Positions 12,101 through 23,673 of a stretch of DNA of 64,000 nt are shown here, one piece after another. The notes under the pieces are model-generated. The model saw only the letters and a program-made list of their open reading frames with translations. It ran no database searches and was not told where the DNA came from. The stretch spans positions 5,936,001 to 6,000,000 of the forward strand of contig JAYJMM010000124.1 in assembly GCA_037349105.1 (NCBI GenBank). Reading direction: 5' to 3'. Source of the stretch: Limnomonas spitsbergensis. Taxonomy: Eukaryota; Chlorophyta; Chlorophyceae; Chlamydomonadales. The position numbers and the translations under genes were made by a program. Each line of letters begins with the position of its first letter. Positions within the stretch are counted from its first letter, which is position 1.

Positions 12101-13386
12101 CCCAGCCTGAGGAGGCATCAGTGGAGGCAGACAAGGCATCAGCAGAGGCAGGCGAGGCACAGGAGCCTGAGCATGCTGACGAGGCTGCTGCTGAGCCCGC
12201 AGCTGTGGGCGAGCCTCAAGAGGCGGCGGAAACGCCTGACAATGAGCCCAGTGCCCAGCCTGAGGATGCCTCTGCGGAGGCAGACAAGACGCAGGAGTCT
12301 GAGCCTGCTGGTGCCAAGGTTGAATCAGAGAATGCAGAACCCTTGGCTGCTGAGGGCTCTCAAACCGTCTTCACCCCTGCACCTCCTGACGGGCAACCGC
12401 CATCAGGGGGTAGGAGGCCAGGCAGTGGCACCAATCCTGCTCCTAAAGGTACAGACCCAGCTGAACAGACATCGACTGACACTGAGGAGGACCCCACAGC
12501 TGGCACTGGGGAGCCTGCCACTGCCACGGAGGAGCCTGATACTGCTCCTGAGGAGCCTGCTACTGCTGGTGAGGAGCCTGCTGCTGCTGAAGAGAAGCCT
12601 GCAACTGCTGATAAGGAGCTTGCAACTGCTGATGAAGAGCCAGTTACTGCTGCTGCTGATGAGAAGCCTGCTACTGCTGCCGATGGGGAGCCTGCTACTG
12701 CTGCTGATGAGGTGCCTGCTACTGCCAATGTGGATCCTGCTGCTGCTCCTGAAGAACCATCCGAAGAGCCCGCTGCTGAGGAAGCTGATGCAGAGGCCCC
12801 AGCAGAAGCTCAACAGCCAGGAGCTCCTGAGCAGGACGTGGCCGAGGTGACAGCTACAGTTGAAGAGGCTGCTTCATTGGAAGAGCCAGATGCCGAGGAG
12901 CGAGCTGCTGCCACTGAAGAGCCTGCCCCTGCTGATGAGGAGCCCAGACAGGCTGATGATGAAGCTGATCCCGAAGAGTCTGCTGCTGAGCCGACTGCTG
13001 CAGAGGAGCCCAACACAGTCGAGGAGCCTGCTGCTTCAGATGAGCCAGGTGCCGAGGAGCGTGCAGCTCCTGATGAAGAGCCCGCTGCCGACGCAGCCGA
13101 AGAGGAGCCCCCCGCAGACGAGGAACCGGCTGTGGCTGAGGCCTCTTTGGCACCTAACATGGAGGATCTGCAATTGGAGGCAAGCCTGTTTGGTGGGCTG
13201 AATCCGAGCGAAGGCGCTGACCCTGGTTCGGAAGCGCTTTCGCCTGATGCTGTTGCTGAGGATGCTGATGTTGAATCTGAAGCAGCTGCAGAGGAGACTG
13301 CTGCTGCTGCTGCTGCTGCAGAAATTGATGAGCCTGCTGAGGAGTCTAAAGCTGAGCTTACTAGCGAGGTTGAGGCTGAAGAGTGA
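9113..13386 (+). CDS. CFAP91: CFAP91 (FAP91/MAATS1) ciliary protein with acidic tail
   Basis: Axonemal calmodulin-and-spoke-associated complex protein, located at radial-spoke bases of motile cilia. Exons 9113-9149, 9262-9397, 9470-10385, 10698-10962, 11204-11380, 11570-13386; 1115 aa. An in-frame TGA at 9107 supports the start, although ATG 9119 is also possible. Conserved blocks in order: [29 protein letters not shown], the family hallmark [12 protein letters not shown], a long charged helix (about residues 180-330), [20 protein letters not shown], and [19 protein letters not shown] (about 475-495). Beyond that the usual coiled coil seems shortened by roughly 100 residues or more. The final about 500 residues are a Glu/Ala/Pro-rich, repetitive acidic tail (EEPATA-type heptads around 12480-13100). 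The gene implies a ciliated stage. Confidence 0.93.
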
Positions 13387-13569
13387 TAGCATATACGTCC
13401 GTTAGTCCATCTCCTCAGTAGGGTTAACTAAGGTAGCCTACAAAGGCTTGGGTCTACCTCAAATACTTTTACAGATTAATAGACGGCTATGTGTACGTGA
13501 CACCTTGGACTTCCTGATTGTTGTATTTTGCCCAAATGGAAATATATAACCAACGTCGAATCCATCAAA

Positions 13570-13574
13570 TTACA
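13570..13574 (-). terminator. Candidate TGTAA polyadenylation signal
   Basis: The minus strand reads TGTAA 24 nt past the stop of the NTF2-like gene. TGTAA is the usual poly(A) pentamer of chlorophyte nuclear genes. A short motif like this is weak evidence alone. Confidence 0.35.
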
Positions 13575-13597
13575 CTGAATCCACCACAGGTAGCTAG

Positions 13598-14497
13598 TCA
13601 GCTTTTCGTCTGCACGTCCTTCTGTTTAAGCCGCCACACAAACTGGATCCTACAGATTTTTTTGTTCTTGACCAGATATGTCGCCATGCAGTCTGCCTCT
13701 CCATCATCAGGAAGACCAGTGATCACCTCTCGGTCAACGACGGTGTTGCCACAACACATGCGACCAATGAGCTCAGCATGCACTGGGGTCTTGAAGCGCT
13801 CAATGTACCTGCACAAACAGGCATAAGGTCAGAAAAAATACGTAATAATGGGTAAAAACAGGCCAACAGCCGCCAAGCTGTGTCACCAAGTCGATGACTC
13901 AGGGTTCCAGACCAGCTGACCTCAAGTAGAAAACTTAATCTTGAATACGGTAACCAGCATCATGGGCATACAGTATCAGAAATGATAGAAGCACATGGTA
14001 ACCATGCGGGTTATATCTCGCCTGGGCCTCAGCTGCTCCTTGCTGGTAGCCAGGACAGTCCCTGTCTCAGAGTCGCTGACATGGACATCATCGGCCATCA
14101 AATCCATAAAATTCTCCAAGTCCCTTGCATTGTAGCAAGCAAACCTGCAATAGACAGGGCACAGAAGGCACTTTTTCAAGGCTGCTGTAGAAGATTAGGT
14201 TAGGGATCCTTGGCCCCCATCCGCAGTTAGTGCCATGCAGCATGCGGCCTGTGTGAGTGTGTGACCACATTGGGACCCCTCATGAGGACAAACGCTGGTA
14301 AGGGCATGGAATGCATGCGGTTAATTACAAATATTCCTACTTTCCCTGACTCACTGCTTATTAACGACAGCTATAGCTTCCTCCCCTTCTTTCGAGCTCG
14401 AGGCCCCGCATACAACAAGTGGACGCTTCCTCATGGCTCCTTTGGACAGGTGGCGCGACAGTGGATTTCCCATGGCAATCCTGCACACACGATGCAT
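13598..14497 (-). CDS. NTF2-like/SnoaL-like fold protein, probably plastid-targeted
   Basis: Single NTF2-like (SnoaL/steroid-isomerase fold) domain protein; the ligand is unknown. Exons (high to low): 14497-14355, 14144-14022, 13808-13598; 158 aa. After a basic, Ser/Arg-rich leader ending near VCGASSS that resembles a chloroplast transit peptide, the fold runs FACYNARDLENFMDLMADDV, SKEQLRPRYIERF, VHAELIGRMCCGNTVVDRE, and MATYLVKNKKICRIQFVW, the normal strand order. Intron 2 must begin with GC (CAG|GCGAGA) to keep the LRPR-YIERF junction; no GT alternative keeps the frame. ATG 14473 is an alternative start. About 170 bp separate it from the divergent SPATA20-like gene. Confidence 0.8.
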
Positions 14498-14665
14498 TGA
14501 TAGATGGCGAGTAATCGTCCAGCAATCCGTGTCAGCTACGAAAACCTCGTGAGGGGCATTGGGAACTAAACGGGCTTGCCACCACAACCTGACAGCTTGC
14601 CACACATTGGGGCATTGTAAAACATCTCAAAGCGCAGTCATACAGATTTCATTAACAATTTCTCG

Positions 14666-17600
14666 ATGTCACTGGCGTCTAGCTTGGGTAGAAGGAGCTT
14701 GCTCGAACATCGCCCAACCGTCAAGGCTTCCAAGTTTTTGATGAGGATGGCGTCCTCGTCCGCATCCCAAGAGGGAACAATTCACAGCAACAGGCTGGTG
14801 AAGGAGCAATCTCCGTACCTGCTGCAGCACGCTCACAATCCAGTGGGTGGACTTCATGCTGTCCCCATCACCATGGGGATAGAGGACTGATGCATGCCGT
14901 TACTGTTGACAACCTTGCATTTTGATTAGCACTGAACAAGATGATAGATGGAATTTTACAGTTTAGGGTATGATTCCTGCATGGTTTGTGAAACGGGGCG
15001 GGTTGATGGCCCTGCTGATCACAGGTGGACTGGCACCCTTGGGGTCGTGAAGCCTTCCAGCTTGCCAAGAAGGAGAACAAACCCATATTCCTCAGCGTTG
15101 GATATGCAACGTGCCACTGGTGAGTCTTCATTCTGTCGGCATTAGGGTCATGCAGTACCACTGACGCATCTAGACATGGTTCTGCACTGCCACACGCATC
15201 TAGCGCTTCAGTGCGTCAGTGGCATTGCAGAGGTGCAGAGCCCAAATATATTTTGAATCGTGCTTGTTCGATGCTTCCATAGACAAGCTACTGGATATGA
15301 CATTGCGTGAACCGAGTTTGTAATTTTTGTATCTGTCAGCATTTCCGCACCAGATGAAATAATACCGCTATACCCTGCGCTAACATGACATTTTTACCAC
15401 AACTGTATGAAAGCCTTCGAGCCATCCATGACTCCTCTAATCCCTCCATCTACTTTCGTTATGCTTCAGGTGTCATGTCATGGAGAGGGAGAGCTTTGAA
15501 GATCAGGAAACAGCAGATATCATGAACAAGTAGGCTGCACCAGCTCCTGAATCGATCCTGGAAACGCCTGCATACTTTTCTGTTAGGATGGGGCCCCTTG
15601 TGAAGTGTTAGTCAATGCCCCCCTTCCCAGATGGTAAAAACGTATCAATCAATCTTTACCTGAGCCTCCTTACTGACTCTGACCTGCTCCTTTTCCCCCT
15701 AAAGGCATTTTGTAAACATCAAGGTTGACAGGGAGGAGCGGCCTGATGTCGACCGGGTGTACATGTGAGTACTGATCCTGCATGCGGCCCAAACTGCATG
15801 CGTCATATGCTGATCGCCTGGTGTTGAGTTGTGAGCTCATGCACCAATGGCTATGTTGCCGGTTGGGGCGCTGATCCCTTCATTTCCTGTTTCAGGACTT
15901 TTGTCCAAGCTACCACCGGGAGAGGTGGCTGGCCAATGAACGTGTGGCTCACGCCGGATCTGGAGCCGATGTACGGGGGCACGTAAGTTTGAAAGACCAC
16001 TGGGCAGGGCAGTGTTGCGCGTGAATCCAGAGGTGGCACTGTCCTGGCACTGTCTCCCTTATATCATACTCTGACTCTCCCGTCCACTATTCCGTTGCAA
16101 TCCAGGTACTACCCGCTGAAAGACATATTTCAGGTATTGAAATCGGGGGGGGCAAAGAATTTGTCGTCCTGTATGACCCTAAAGCTGTGGCTTCAAGTAT
16201 TGATCAGTGAACGGGCCATGCCCCAGGGAAGTAACAGAATCAAAGGAATTTTCGTGTTGCACAGCGCAGCCACATCTGCTTGATTATGTGTATCTCTCTC
16301 CCCTCCAATCATCCCTGATTTTGCGCCGGGTTTACACAGGGCGGGCAGCTGGCCATGCCGGCCTTCCAGACTGTCCTGCGGCGCATCTCCTCCCTCTGGA
16401 AGACCAATGAAGAGGATCTTGTGCGCAAGGTGAAGAGGCCAAAGCACGTTGTGGCTTGAAGTAGGGACTAGAAAGCCTGAGCCACTCTCTCTTTGATCCA
16501 AGCCTCTGCCACAGATGTGGCACAGCTATTGCACATCACACAAGCTGTAAGCTGTCCTGTGCCCCTGATGTTCAGTATCTCAGACATCATCTCTAGGATG
16601 GTAATCCGTACTAGTGATAGCGGTACGCAGAACAAGATGCAAGATAGGATGTTATGTTTTCCTGTTAATGCCCTCGCTGCTGCTGCTGCTGCTGCTGCTG
16701 CTGTCAGGGGTCTGAGGTCATGGCCAAGCTGGGAGAAGCGGTGTCGGAGTCTGTGGGCTCTGAGGGGAATGAGGTGGCTATTGAGCAGGGTGTCGCTGCC
16801 CTTGCCCTGCTCTCTTGTAAAGAGAGCCTGAGGCAGAGGTTTGACAGCAGGCTGGGAGGTGCGAGAGTAGGGCAATGCCTTTAGGGATGGGGAAATGGTC
16901 CCAAGAGCTGCTCGTAATCGAGGTGTACATGCGATTCTTCATATTCTAAAAAAAAGCAGCACCCTATGATTCCTCAGAGAAAATTTAATGGCAGGTAAAA
17001 ACGAGGTTCGCTGCCTGCTTTGTCGCTGCATGTTATTAACATGCCTGCCTCCGACATCATGTGGATGTGTGCTTAGGGTTGTGACGGTTTGGCTTTGCCC
17101 TTTGTGATGATGAAGCCCCAGGCACTTCAAATTGCACAATGAATGAGCACACGGATAAATATATTACTGGATTGAGTATTGGCGCCTCACCTCTTTTGGC
17201 ATCGCTTGTGCCCGTCCCTGCAACAGGATTTGGCAACGCCCCCAAGTTCCCTCGCCCCTCGGAGATAGAGGTGCTGCTCCATGCCCACGTGTGGCACAAG
17301 GTGCGCCCGGAGACAAGAAGAACAAGCATCCAGCCAGCAGCCACGCCATGCACTGGCCTTGACCCCTGGTCAGAAGAAGCCGCAATAGAATGCACCTGCC
17401 CACGAGAGGTCCATGAGCAGTGCCATGTTCCTGTGTGTTTGCTTGCTCAGGGGCAGGACGAGGCTGAGGAGGCAACAGAAGCGCTGCACATGGCCATGTT
17501 CTCTCTGAAGAAGATGGCGGCTGGTGGCATGTATGACCATATCGGTGGAGGTTTCCACAGATACAGGTAGGAGGGGGGGTATTTTGTCGAGAGAGACATG

Positions 17601-20600
17601 TCATGTACATGTTGGAGCCTCAAGGACTGAAAACAAACGGCAAGCATATAAACATATTGAAGGTCACCTCATGCATGCACAAGAGGCTTGGTGAGTACTT
17701 TTTGAATTCATGATGTATACTTGGGCTGAAGGATGTGATGAAGGGGATGGAGGCCTCAGATGGTGTATGCCCAAGGACCACCCTGCTGTAAATCCAGTTC
17801 ACTCAATATGACAAACGAGTAACGAGCTTGCAGCCTTGAGGGATGGATTGAATGGGCCTGGCTGTTTCGTTCCCGTGCACTATTAAAGCATGCCCATTGT
17901 TCTCCTGGTTGCAGTGTGGACGAGTACTGGCATGTCCCCCACGTGAGTCACAGTGTACTTTTAAGTGATTAAGCTAGATTCGGCTACATCACGGATTATA
18001 GGAGCTTGGCTTATTAAGCTCTGCTGTTTGTACCCTCGGTTACAGGCTGGTCAAGGTCTGCTCCCGATCGGCCTGTCAAAAGGGCCATGCCACATATGCT
18101 ATGACATGTGATGTCCGATGCAATGTGATTCATGACTCTTTGTTCATTGTGGGTACAACCTGATCCAAGTGATATCAAAAGCAACCGAGAGAGAGCTCTG
18201 CAGGGGTTAAAACACCTCTTTAATTTGACCCATCCTCATGCAGGATGTATGGCATTTCCATTACCGGCGTCGGCCTGGACCTGACGACGATGCTGTGCAC
18301 TGAGCTTATCCCACACTAAAGTACCGACATTCCTGTCCTTGCAAAACAGCTTGATCTGATCCCTCGCATCAAATCCCCGCTGAATAGCTGTCATCGTTCT
18401 ACCTGGACACAGTTTGAGAAGATGCTGTACGATGGGCCGCAGCTTGCCTCGGTGTACCTGTACGCGTTCCAGCTCAGTGCCGATCCCCTGTATGCGCAAG
18501 TGGCACGGGGCGTGCTGGACTACCTGAGGAGGGACATGACACACCCTGAGGGGGGTCTGTTCTCGGCGGAGGTAGGAGCTCGCTGCGGGGCTAGCGCTGC
18601 TGTTGCCCATGCTGCTGCTTGGTATGTGAGAGTTGCTGTATGAGCTCGCTGCCGTTGTTGGTGCTGCGGCTTGTCATGCTTTTGCTTGGATTGCAGGGAG
18701 TCTTGAGGGACCCCAGCCGTCTGTCTGATTTCCCTGCACCATGTCCGCTTTGTAAACACTAAGGATTCTGATGGAGGAATGTCCTCGTCATTATGCAGGA
18801 AATGATGTCATGAGGTAGTTAGTTGCTTTGTGTGTGTTGGATGCCCCCGCAGGATGCTGACAGCCTGGACCCTGCTGACGGTGTCAAGAAGGAGGGTGCG
18901 TTCTACCTTTGGACGCAGGAGGTGAGGTCTGAAGAACCAACTGCAAGCTTGCAGGAGGGCGCTGCCTCGACTGGTTTCAGAACATAAGACACGGACCCAG
19001 CCTATGAGGAAATGGAACATGCATACATGACCGCCTAGGTATTTACTTCAGTATAGGATTTGTAGGGATGACTTCAATGCTCTTGACCACGCGCTGTAAA
19101 CCTGTTTTCCTGCTGTTTGGGTAGGAGGTGGAAGCAGCCTTGGGAGGCGCTGAGAAGGCCGCGGTCTTCTGCCGCGCATACGGCATCAAGCGGGAGGGTA
19201 ACTGCACGCTGAGCGACATGAGCGATCCGCACAAAGAGTTTGGCGGCAAGAACGTGCCTATCATCCTCTCTCCACTCCAGGGTCTGGCTGAGGAGGTGAG
19301 CAGTGCTGGTGTGGCCATATCACTGTGTGGTCATGTCACTGAGATCCAGCCAGCCTGGACAACTGGCAGAAGTTTGGGTGGACTACACGCCTTGGGCATT
19401 TAGATTGAACAGTTTTCATGTGGAAGTTGCTGCAGGTTGCAATTGAGCTGCTGCTCTCTACTTGATCTGCAAGAGTGCAATTGTCTAGTCCAGTTTGTAC
19501 CCCTGACTTCGCAACTGCCATGTGACCTGCAGCTGGGAATGCCCGAAAGCGAGTTGCAGGCTATGCTTGCTGAGCAGCGGAAGGTGCTACACGCAGTGCG
19601 CTCTGCGCGCCCGCGGCCGAGCCTGGATGATAAGGTGTGCACTTCTAGTATACCGGTACCATGGTACTTTGAAACCTGCTGAAGATGACCCCCTTCAAGA
19701 AGCAGCCAGCAGAACAGGGCTCCAAATTTGGAAAACGGATATCTGAGGGATTCTCATACTGCCATTGATGCTCTCATGCCAGGCTGTCCTCAGCATTGGG
19801 GCTATAACACCTCCTTGGCGTTGGCACATGTTCACGCAATGCTCGTCCAGCCGAGGAGAACCAGAGAAGTGGTGTGACCTGGTATTCTTATCAGCTAGTG
19901 TGCTCTTGCCCCCTGATCATACTTCAATCGCTGCCTTGCTTCAACTTCTGCCCCCACACGCCAGGTTGTTACGGCCTGGAATGGCATGGGCATCTCAGCG
20001 CTAGCTGTGGCCTCTCGAGCCCTGTCCGCTGAAAGCCCGCCCTGCCCCCCGCTCTTCCCGATTGATGCGCTGCCTGCGCGAGAATACCTCATGGCTGCGA
20101 TTGCCGCGGCGCAGTTTGTGCGAGATCGACTGTACAACGATGCAGATGCTACTCTGATCCGGTCGTTCAGAAACCAGCCGTCGGGTGTCCCGGGTAAAAA
20201 CGAATGGGTGCACTTGTTGGGTAGACGGGTATGTGGGAAGAGGCTCAAACCTGGGTTCGTGGCAGGCTTGTCACGTCCTGAGATCTAGAACAGGATGATT
20301 TATGCTGACTGTTTCACGGCCCTAGGATTGTACATAAGAATCACAAGCTTTGAGGGCGGGTTGAACTACATCTATGTTCCCCATGGCACGTACCTCTCCT
20401 GGAACATTGCTTAGCTTCCTCCAAAGTAGCAGTGCAGTGTGTGTCTTTCCGTGAATTCCAGGCTTTGCTGATGACTACGTGCACATGGTAGCTGGGCTGC
20501 TGGACCTGTATGAGTGTGGCGGAGGGCTGGAGTGGCTGCAGTGGGCTGTCAAGCTCCAGGCGACAATGGACCGTCTGTTTTCAGATCCAGTGAAAGGTAG

Positions 20601-21848
20601 GTTTGTGTAGAGACTGAGTGAGGGTGTGGAAATTGCTATGAAAGACAGATTCAGCTAGGTGCTTCAGCATTGTAAGCCTCTGGAAGTTACTGACCTTGTT
20701 TGGTTCTTGTGGGCACCTTGCAGGCGGCTATTTCAGCACCAGCGGAGCCGATCCCTCGATCAAGATTCGCATCAAAGATGACTACGACGGAGCAGAGCCC
20801 ACAGCCTCCAGCATGGCTGCCGTCAATCTCTTCAGGCATGTTTTGAATTTCGAGGCATCTCGTTTTCCATTTCCTACTCACGGCCCAGAGTGTGCCAAGT
20901 GTAATGTTTGACCATCAATATCTTTGCAGTGTGTCCACTGTATAGGTGATCCTACTTCAGTAATCCAGAGTAGCGGGTGTGACTTTGTCCCCGCAGGCTT
21001 TCGGCTTTGCTGCCATCGGCTCCAGAGGGCTATTCCAAGCAGGCCCATCGTGTGCTGGCGGCCTTCCAGGAACGGCTGTCAGATACGTCCATGGCCGTGC
21101 CGAAGATGTGTTGCGCGGCGCACCTCATGCTGAAGGAGCCAGTGCGACAGGTACTGACTCACCCTGCATGGAAAGGGCTTCAATAAAAGAGTTGCAAGAC
21201 AATGGCATGCCCCATCACGTGCCACTGCCTTATCCACTTAGCACGTAACAGAGACGTATTTTGCTTGCCCGCACAATTGTAAAAATGTTGTTTGAGGGTG
21301 AGGGGTGCTTACAAATCATTGTTACACCACAGGTCATTGTGGCAGGCCCTTTGAGCAGCCCACAGACCCAAACGCTGCTGGACGCTGTCCATTCTGGTTT
21401 CGTGCCTGATAAGGCCGTGCTGCTATTGGACACGGCCGACGCGCACAGCATGGAATTCTTTGGCACACTCAGTCCGGAAGCCGTGGCCATGGTGGAGCGG
21501 CACTTTGCAACCCGTCCAGGTGAATGAGGCAGAGGTTGCACAACTAAAAACGCCAGGTATTGTCCCTAAACAGCTTGACCGTCCCTGGTATACCCCTGCT
21601 TACATTCCCTGCATTTTATGTTGAGTGTTACATTGCATTCAATAGGCATGCATGCACCATTCAGTATGCAACATCTGAAACAAAGGAATGCATGTTACCT
21701 TGCAGGTTGCGGCCCCACTGTTTTCATCTGCCAAAATTTTACTTGCCAGTCACCTACGCAAGACCCGAGCCAGATCATGAAGATCCTCAAACCTAGCGGT
21801 CGTCCAGCAGCTCCCAAGCTTGTCCCAACAAGCTTGCTCTTCTCATGA
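14666..21848 (+). CDS. SPATA20/YyaL-like thioredoxin-domain protein
   Basis: Homologue of SPATA20 and bacterial YyaL: an N-terminal thioredoxin-like domain (DUF255) plus an (alpha/alpha)6-barrel. The biochemical role is unsettled. There are 21 exons: 14666-14842, 15025-15119, 15470-15529, 15705-15764, 15896-15982, 16106-16133, 16340-16429, 16708-16858, 17227-17300, 17451-17566, 17915-17942, 18413-18571, 18853-18921, 19125-19295, 19533-19634, 19965-20193, 20462-20596, 20724-20835, 20997-21150, 21333-21519, 21706-21848; 808 aa, typical length. [19 protein letters not shown] opens the family domain; the redox motif CHWC is at 89-92; [37 protein letters not shown] and [11 protein letters not shown] follow. 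The first about 30 residues resemble an organelle presequence. Intron 18 starts GC (CAG|GCATGT). The acceptor of intron 7 is preceded by a (GCT)n run at about 16674-16704. Confidence 0.93.
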
Positions 21849-22366
21849 AGAGCTCTCTGCTGGACTAGGCATGGAACTTTTGTCTGTGGGCCAAATTAAG
21901 AAATCAAATAAATCGAACATCACACTGCAAGGCTCCATGCCCTCTTCTTTTCGCTTTTTGAGGGCTAGGATGATGATGGCTAGCCCTACTTTTGGCATTT
22001 GCAGGCAGATCTGGTAATCTGCGCTAAACGTTGTGCTGGCAGCTGACATTGGTATAATCTGAAACTGCAGTCGTTGAAATAAATAGAGCACATACACACT
22101 GTGGCCATATGGTGGCAGCCACGGTTTCGTCTTTCCAACTCTGTAGGGGCTGGAATGATGCGAGATAGATCCTAATCTCATGGACCCCTGAGACAGATCC
22201 CCAATTATCAACAGTGCACGTTGTACCACCTCGATAAGTAGAGGTTGCATTGCTAAGGCCAACTTCATGGTTCGTTACTTTTGAAGGTACCTGCCTGGAA
22301 TCTGGAAGTGGAGAAGGCCATGTCCCCAGTGGCAACGTGGCTAATGTCCTTGACTGGTCTAGATCG
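21849..22366. other. Intergenic, nothing recognised
   Basis: Lies between the SPATA20-like stop and a SINE remnant. No ORF with family resemblance and no repeat is seen. Confidence 0.4.
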
Positions 22367-22490
22367 CCTGGTACCATGCTCCTACCCTCCTCACATAAAA
22401 ATGGCATGGCTTTAAACAGTAGCTGGAATTGAGCATAGTCATTCCCTACCAGTCCCACGCGGCCGGACGGCCAGCAGGGCCCACCAGGTT
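22367..22490 (+). mobile_element. SINE remnant (copy 1, 3' part)
   Basis: Partial copy of a dispersed repeat also at 27756, 41917 and 56150. Shared marks are TCACATA, GGCATGGCT, TAGCTGGAATTGAGCATAG, ATTCCCTACCAG, CCCACGCGGCC and CAGCAGGGCCCA. The tRNA-like head is missing. The 490 bases to the next gene hold nothing else I can name. Confidence 0.6.
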
Positions 22491-22980
22491 TGCATTTTTA
22501 AACTGGTCTTCAGCGAAGGAGTAAAAATACCTTACCCTTTCCACCCTTCAACTTACCTTACATATAAGAATCAGCCAAATTGAATTTCAGTATACAGCTG
22601 ATTGAGCGTAAGTGACCAATGATAACGAATACCAGTAGCATACTAACAAGTGAACATCCCCATGTCGGACGGGACATACTTCGTGTCAGGCAGAACAGAG
22701 GGCAAAAAGCATGTGCAGCGTATTGCCTGCTTGTATGATTTACGATTGTACAATATCCTTGCACAGGAAAGAAAAGAACATCTATGGAACGGAATAATAC
22801 CTAGAGGCATGCAGTAAACGTGCCTTGAAGACAGGAGGCTCCGGACAACAAGAAGGACATCCATGCAAGCAACAGGGAATGACACTTTGACCTCTAGATT
22901 CCTGCAGACCTGCATCACACTTTTGATGTGCAATTTCCCCCGCTACTTGGCATCATTAACAAGCTCACGTGGATTCCGGC

Positions 22981-23410
22981 TCAGCAGATTCCTGTGTGTG
23001 AAGGGAAAGAAAGTGAATTCCTCATGGCCCCACATGGACTTCCAATCCATCGTCATGCGTGTGCAAAAGCACCATGGTCTATTGCAGTTGACAACAAAAG
23101 AGACTCTCACATTCGCACGCTTTCTGGATGCTGCCAAAATGTAGTAAGAGCCACGGGCTGTTTCAAACATGCCATAACCTGCAGCTGCAGCCAGGAGCGT
23201 CGTCACCGCCATGTACCCAACGTTGTAAAGCCTGGCCTTTCCAGGTGGCAGGACCTTGATCCAGGGATGGTCATATTTCCCTGTAGCCTTGGGGTAGCGG
23301 AATCCTGCAGACAAAGGCCTCGTTCAGTTTATCGTCACGTCTAGGCTTTCACGTCGTAGCACCTGCTAATGAGACGTACCAATTCCCTGTCCCGAATTCG
23401 CATCAGACAT
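22981..23410 (-). CDS. Small single-pass membrane protein, unknown function
   Basis: I do not recognise this family. Exons (high to low): 23410-23380, 23304-23119, 22991-22981; 75 aa. A polar N-terminus is followed by FRYPKATGKYDHPWIKVLPPG, then a hydrophobic helix around YMAVTTLLAAAAGYGMF (about 41-57), ending in a basic ASRKRIC tail. The size, one membrane helix and basic end recall small mitochondrial inner-membrane subunits, which is inference. The final 11-nt exon (encoding IC) is uncertain. It is divergent from RPS13 with a 263-bp gap. Confidence 0.6.
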
Positions 23411-23580
23411 GATGAAGTGTGTCAAGAGCGAATATTGTAGGTCGAAACCCTTTGGGCCGTGTGACGGACAGAGGACACAGGTAGTAGTGAGGATGTAAAT
23501 GCCTGAATGTTGAGGTCTTCAGGAAGCTCTCATATAAATTCTGAGGATGCCCGCAGGACAGGGGTGTGATTGGTACGGCC

Positions 23581-23596
23581 AGGGTAGGGTAGGGTA
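23581..23596. promoter_or_regulatory. Telo-box-like TAGGG repeats upstream of RPS13
   Basis: Three consecutive TAGGG units (AGGGTAGGGTAGGGTA) lie about 80 bp upstream of the RPS13 ATG, between it and a divergent gene. Short telomere-like boxes are known in plant ribosomal-protein promoters, so a regulatory role is a reasonable inference. A pyrimidine-rich TTTCTTTCTTTCT tract follows at about 23630, as in 5'TOP-like leaders. Confidence 0.4.
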
Positions 23597-23673
23597 TACT
23601 CAGCTTTCTTCAGCAGCCTCCGCCCCATTTCTTTCTTTCTCACTGGTGTGCTTCTCCAGACAAGCTTTTCAAA

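Noticed and set aside
12089..12850. Leu-rich 253-aa ORF and several antisense ORFs in the CFAP91 tail
   Set aside because: They are alternative frames of the Glu/Ala/Pro repeat, continuous with the CFAP91 frame.
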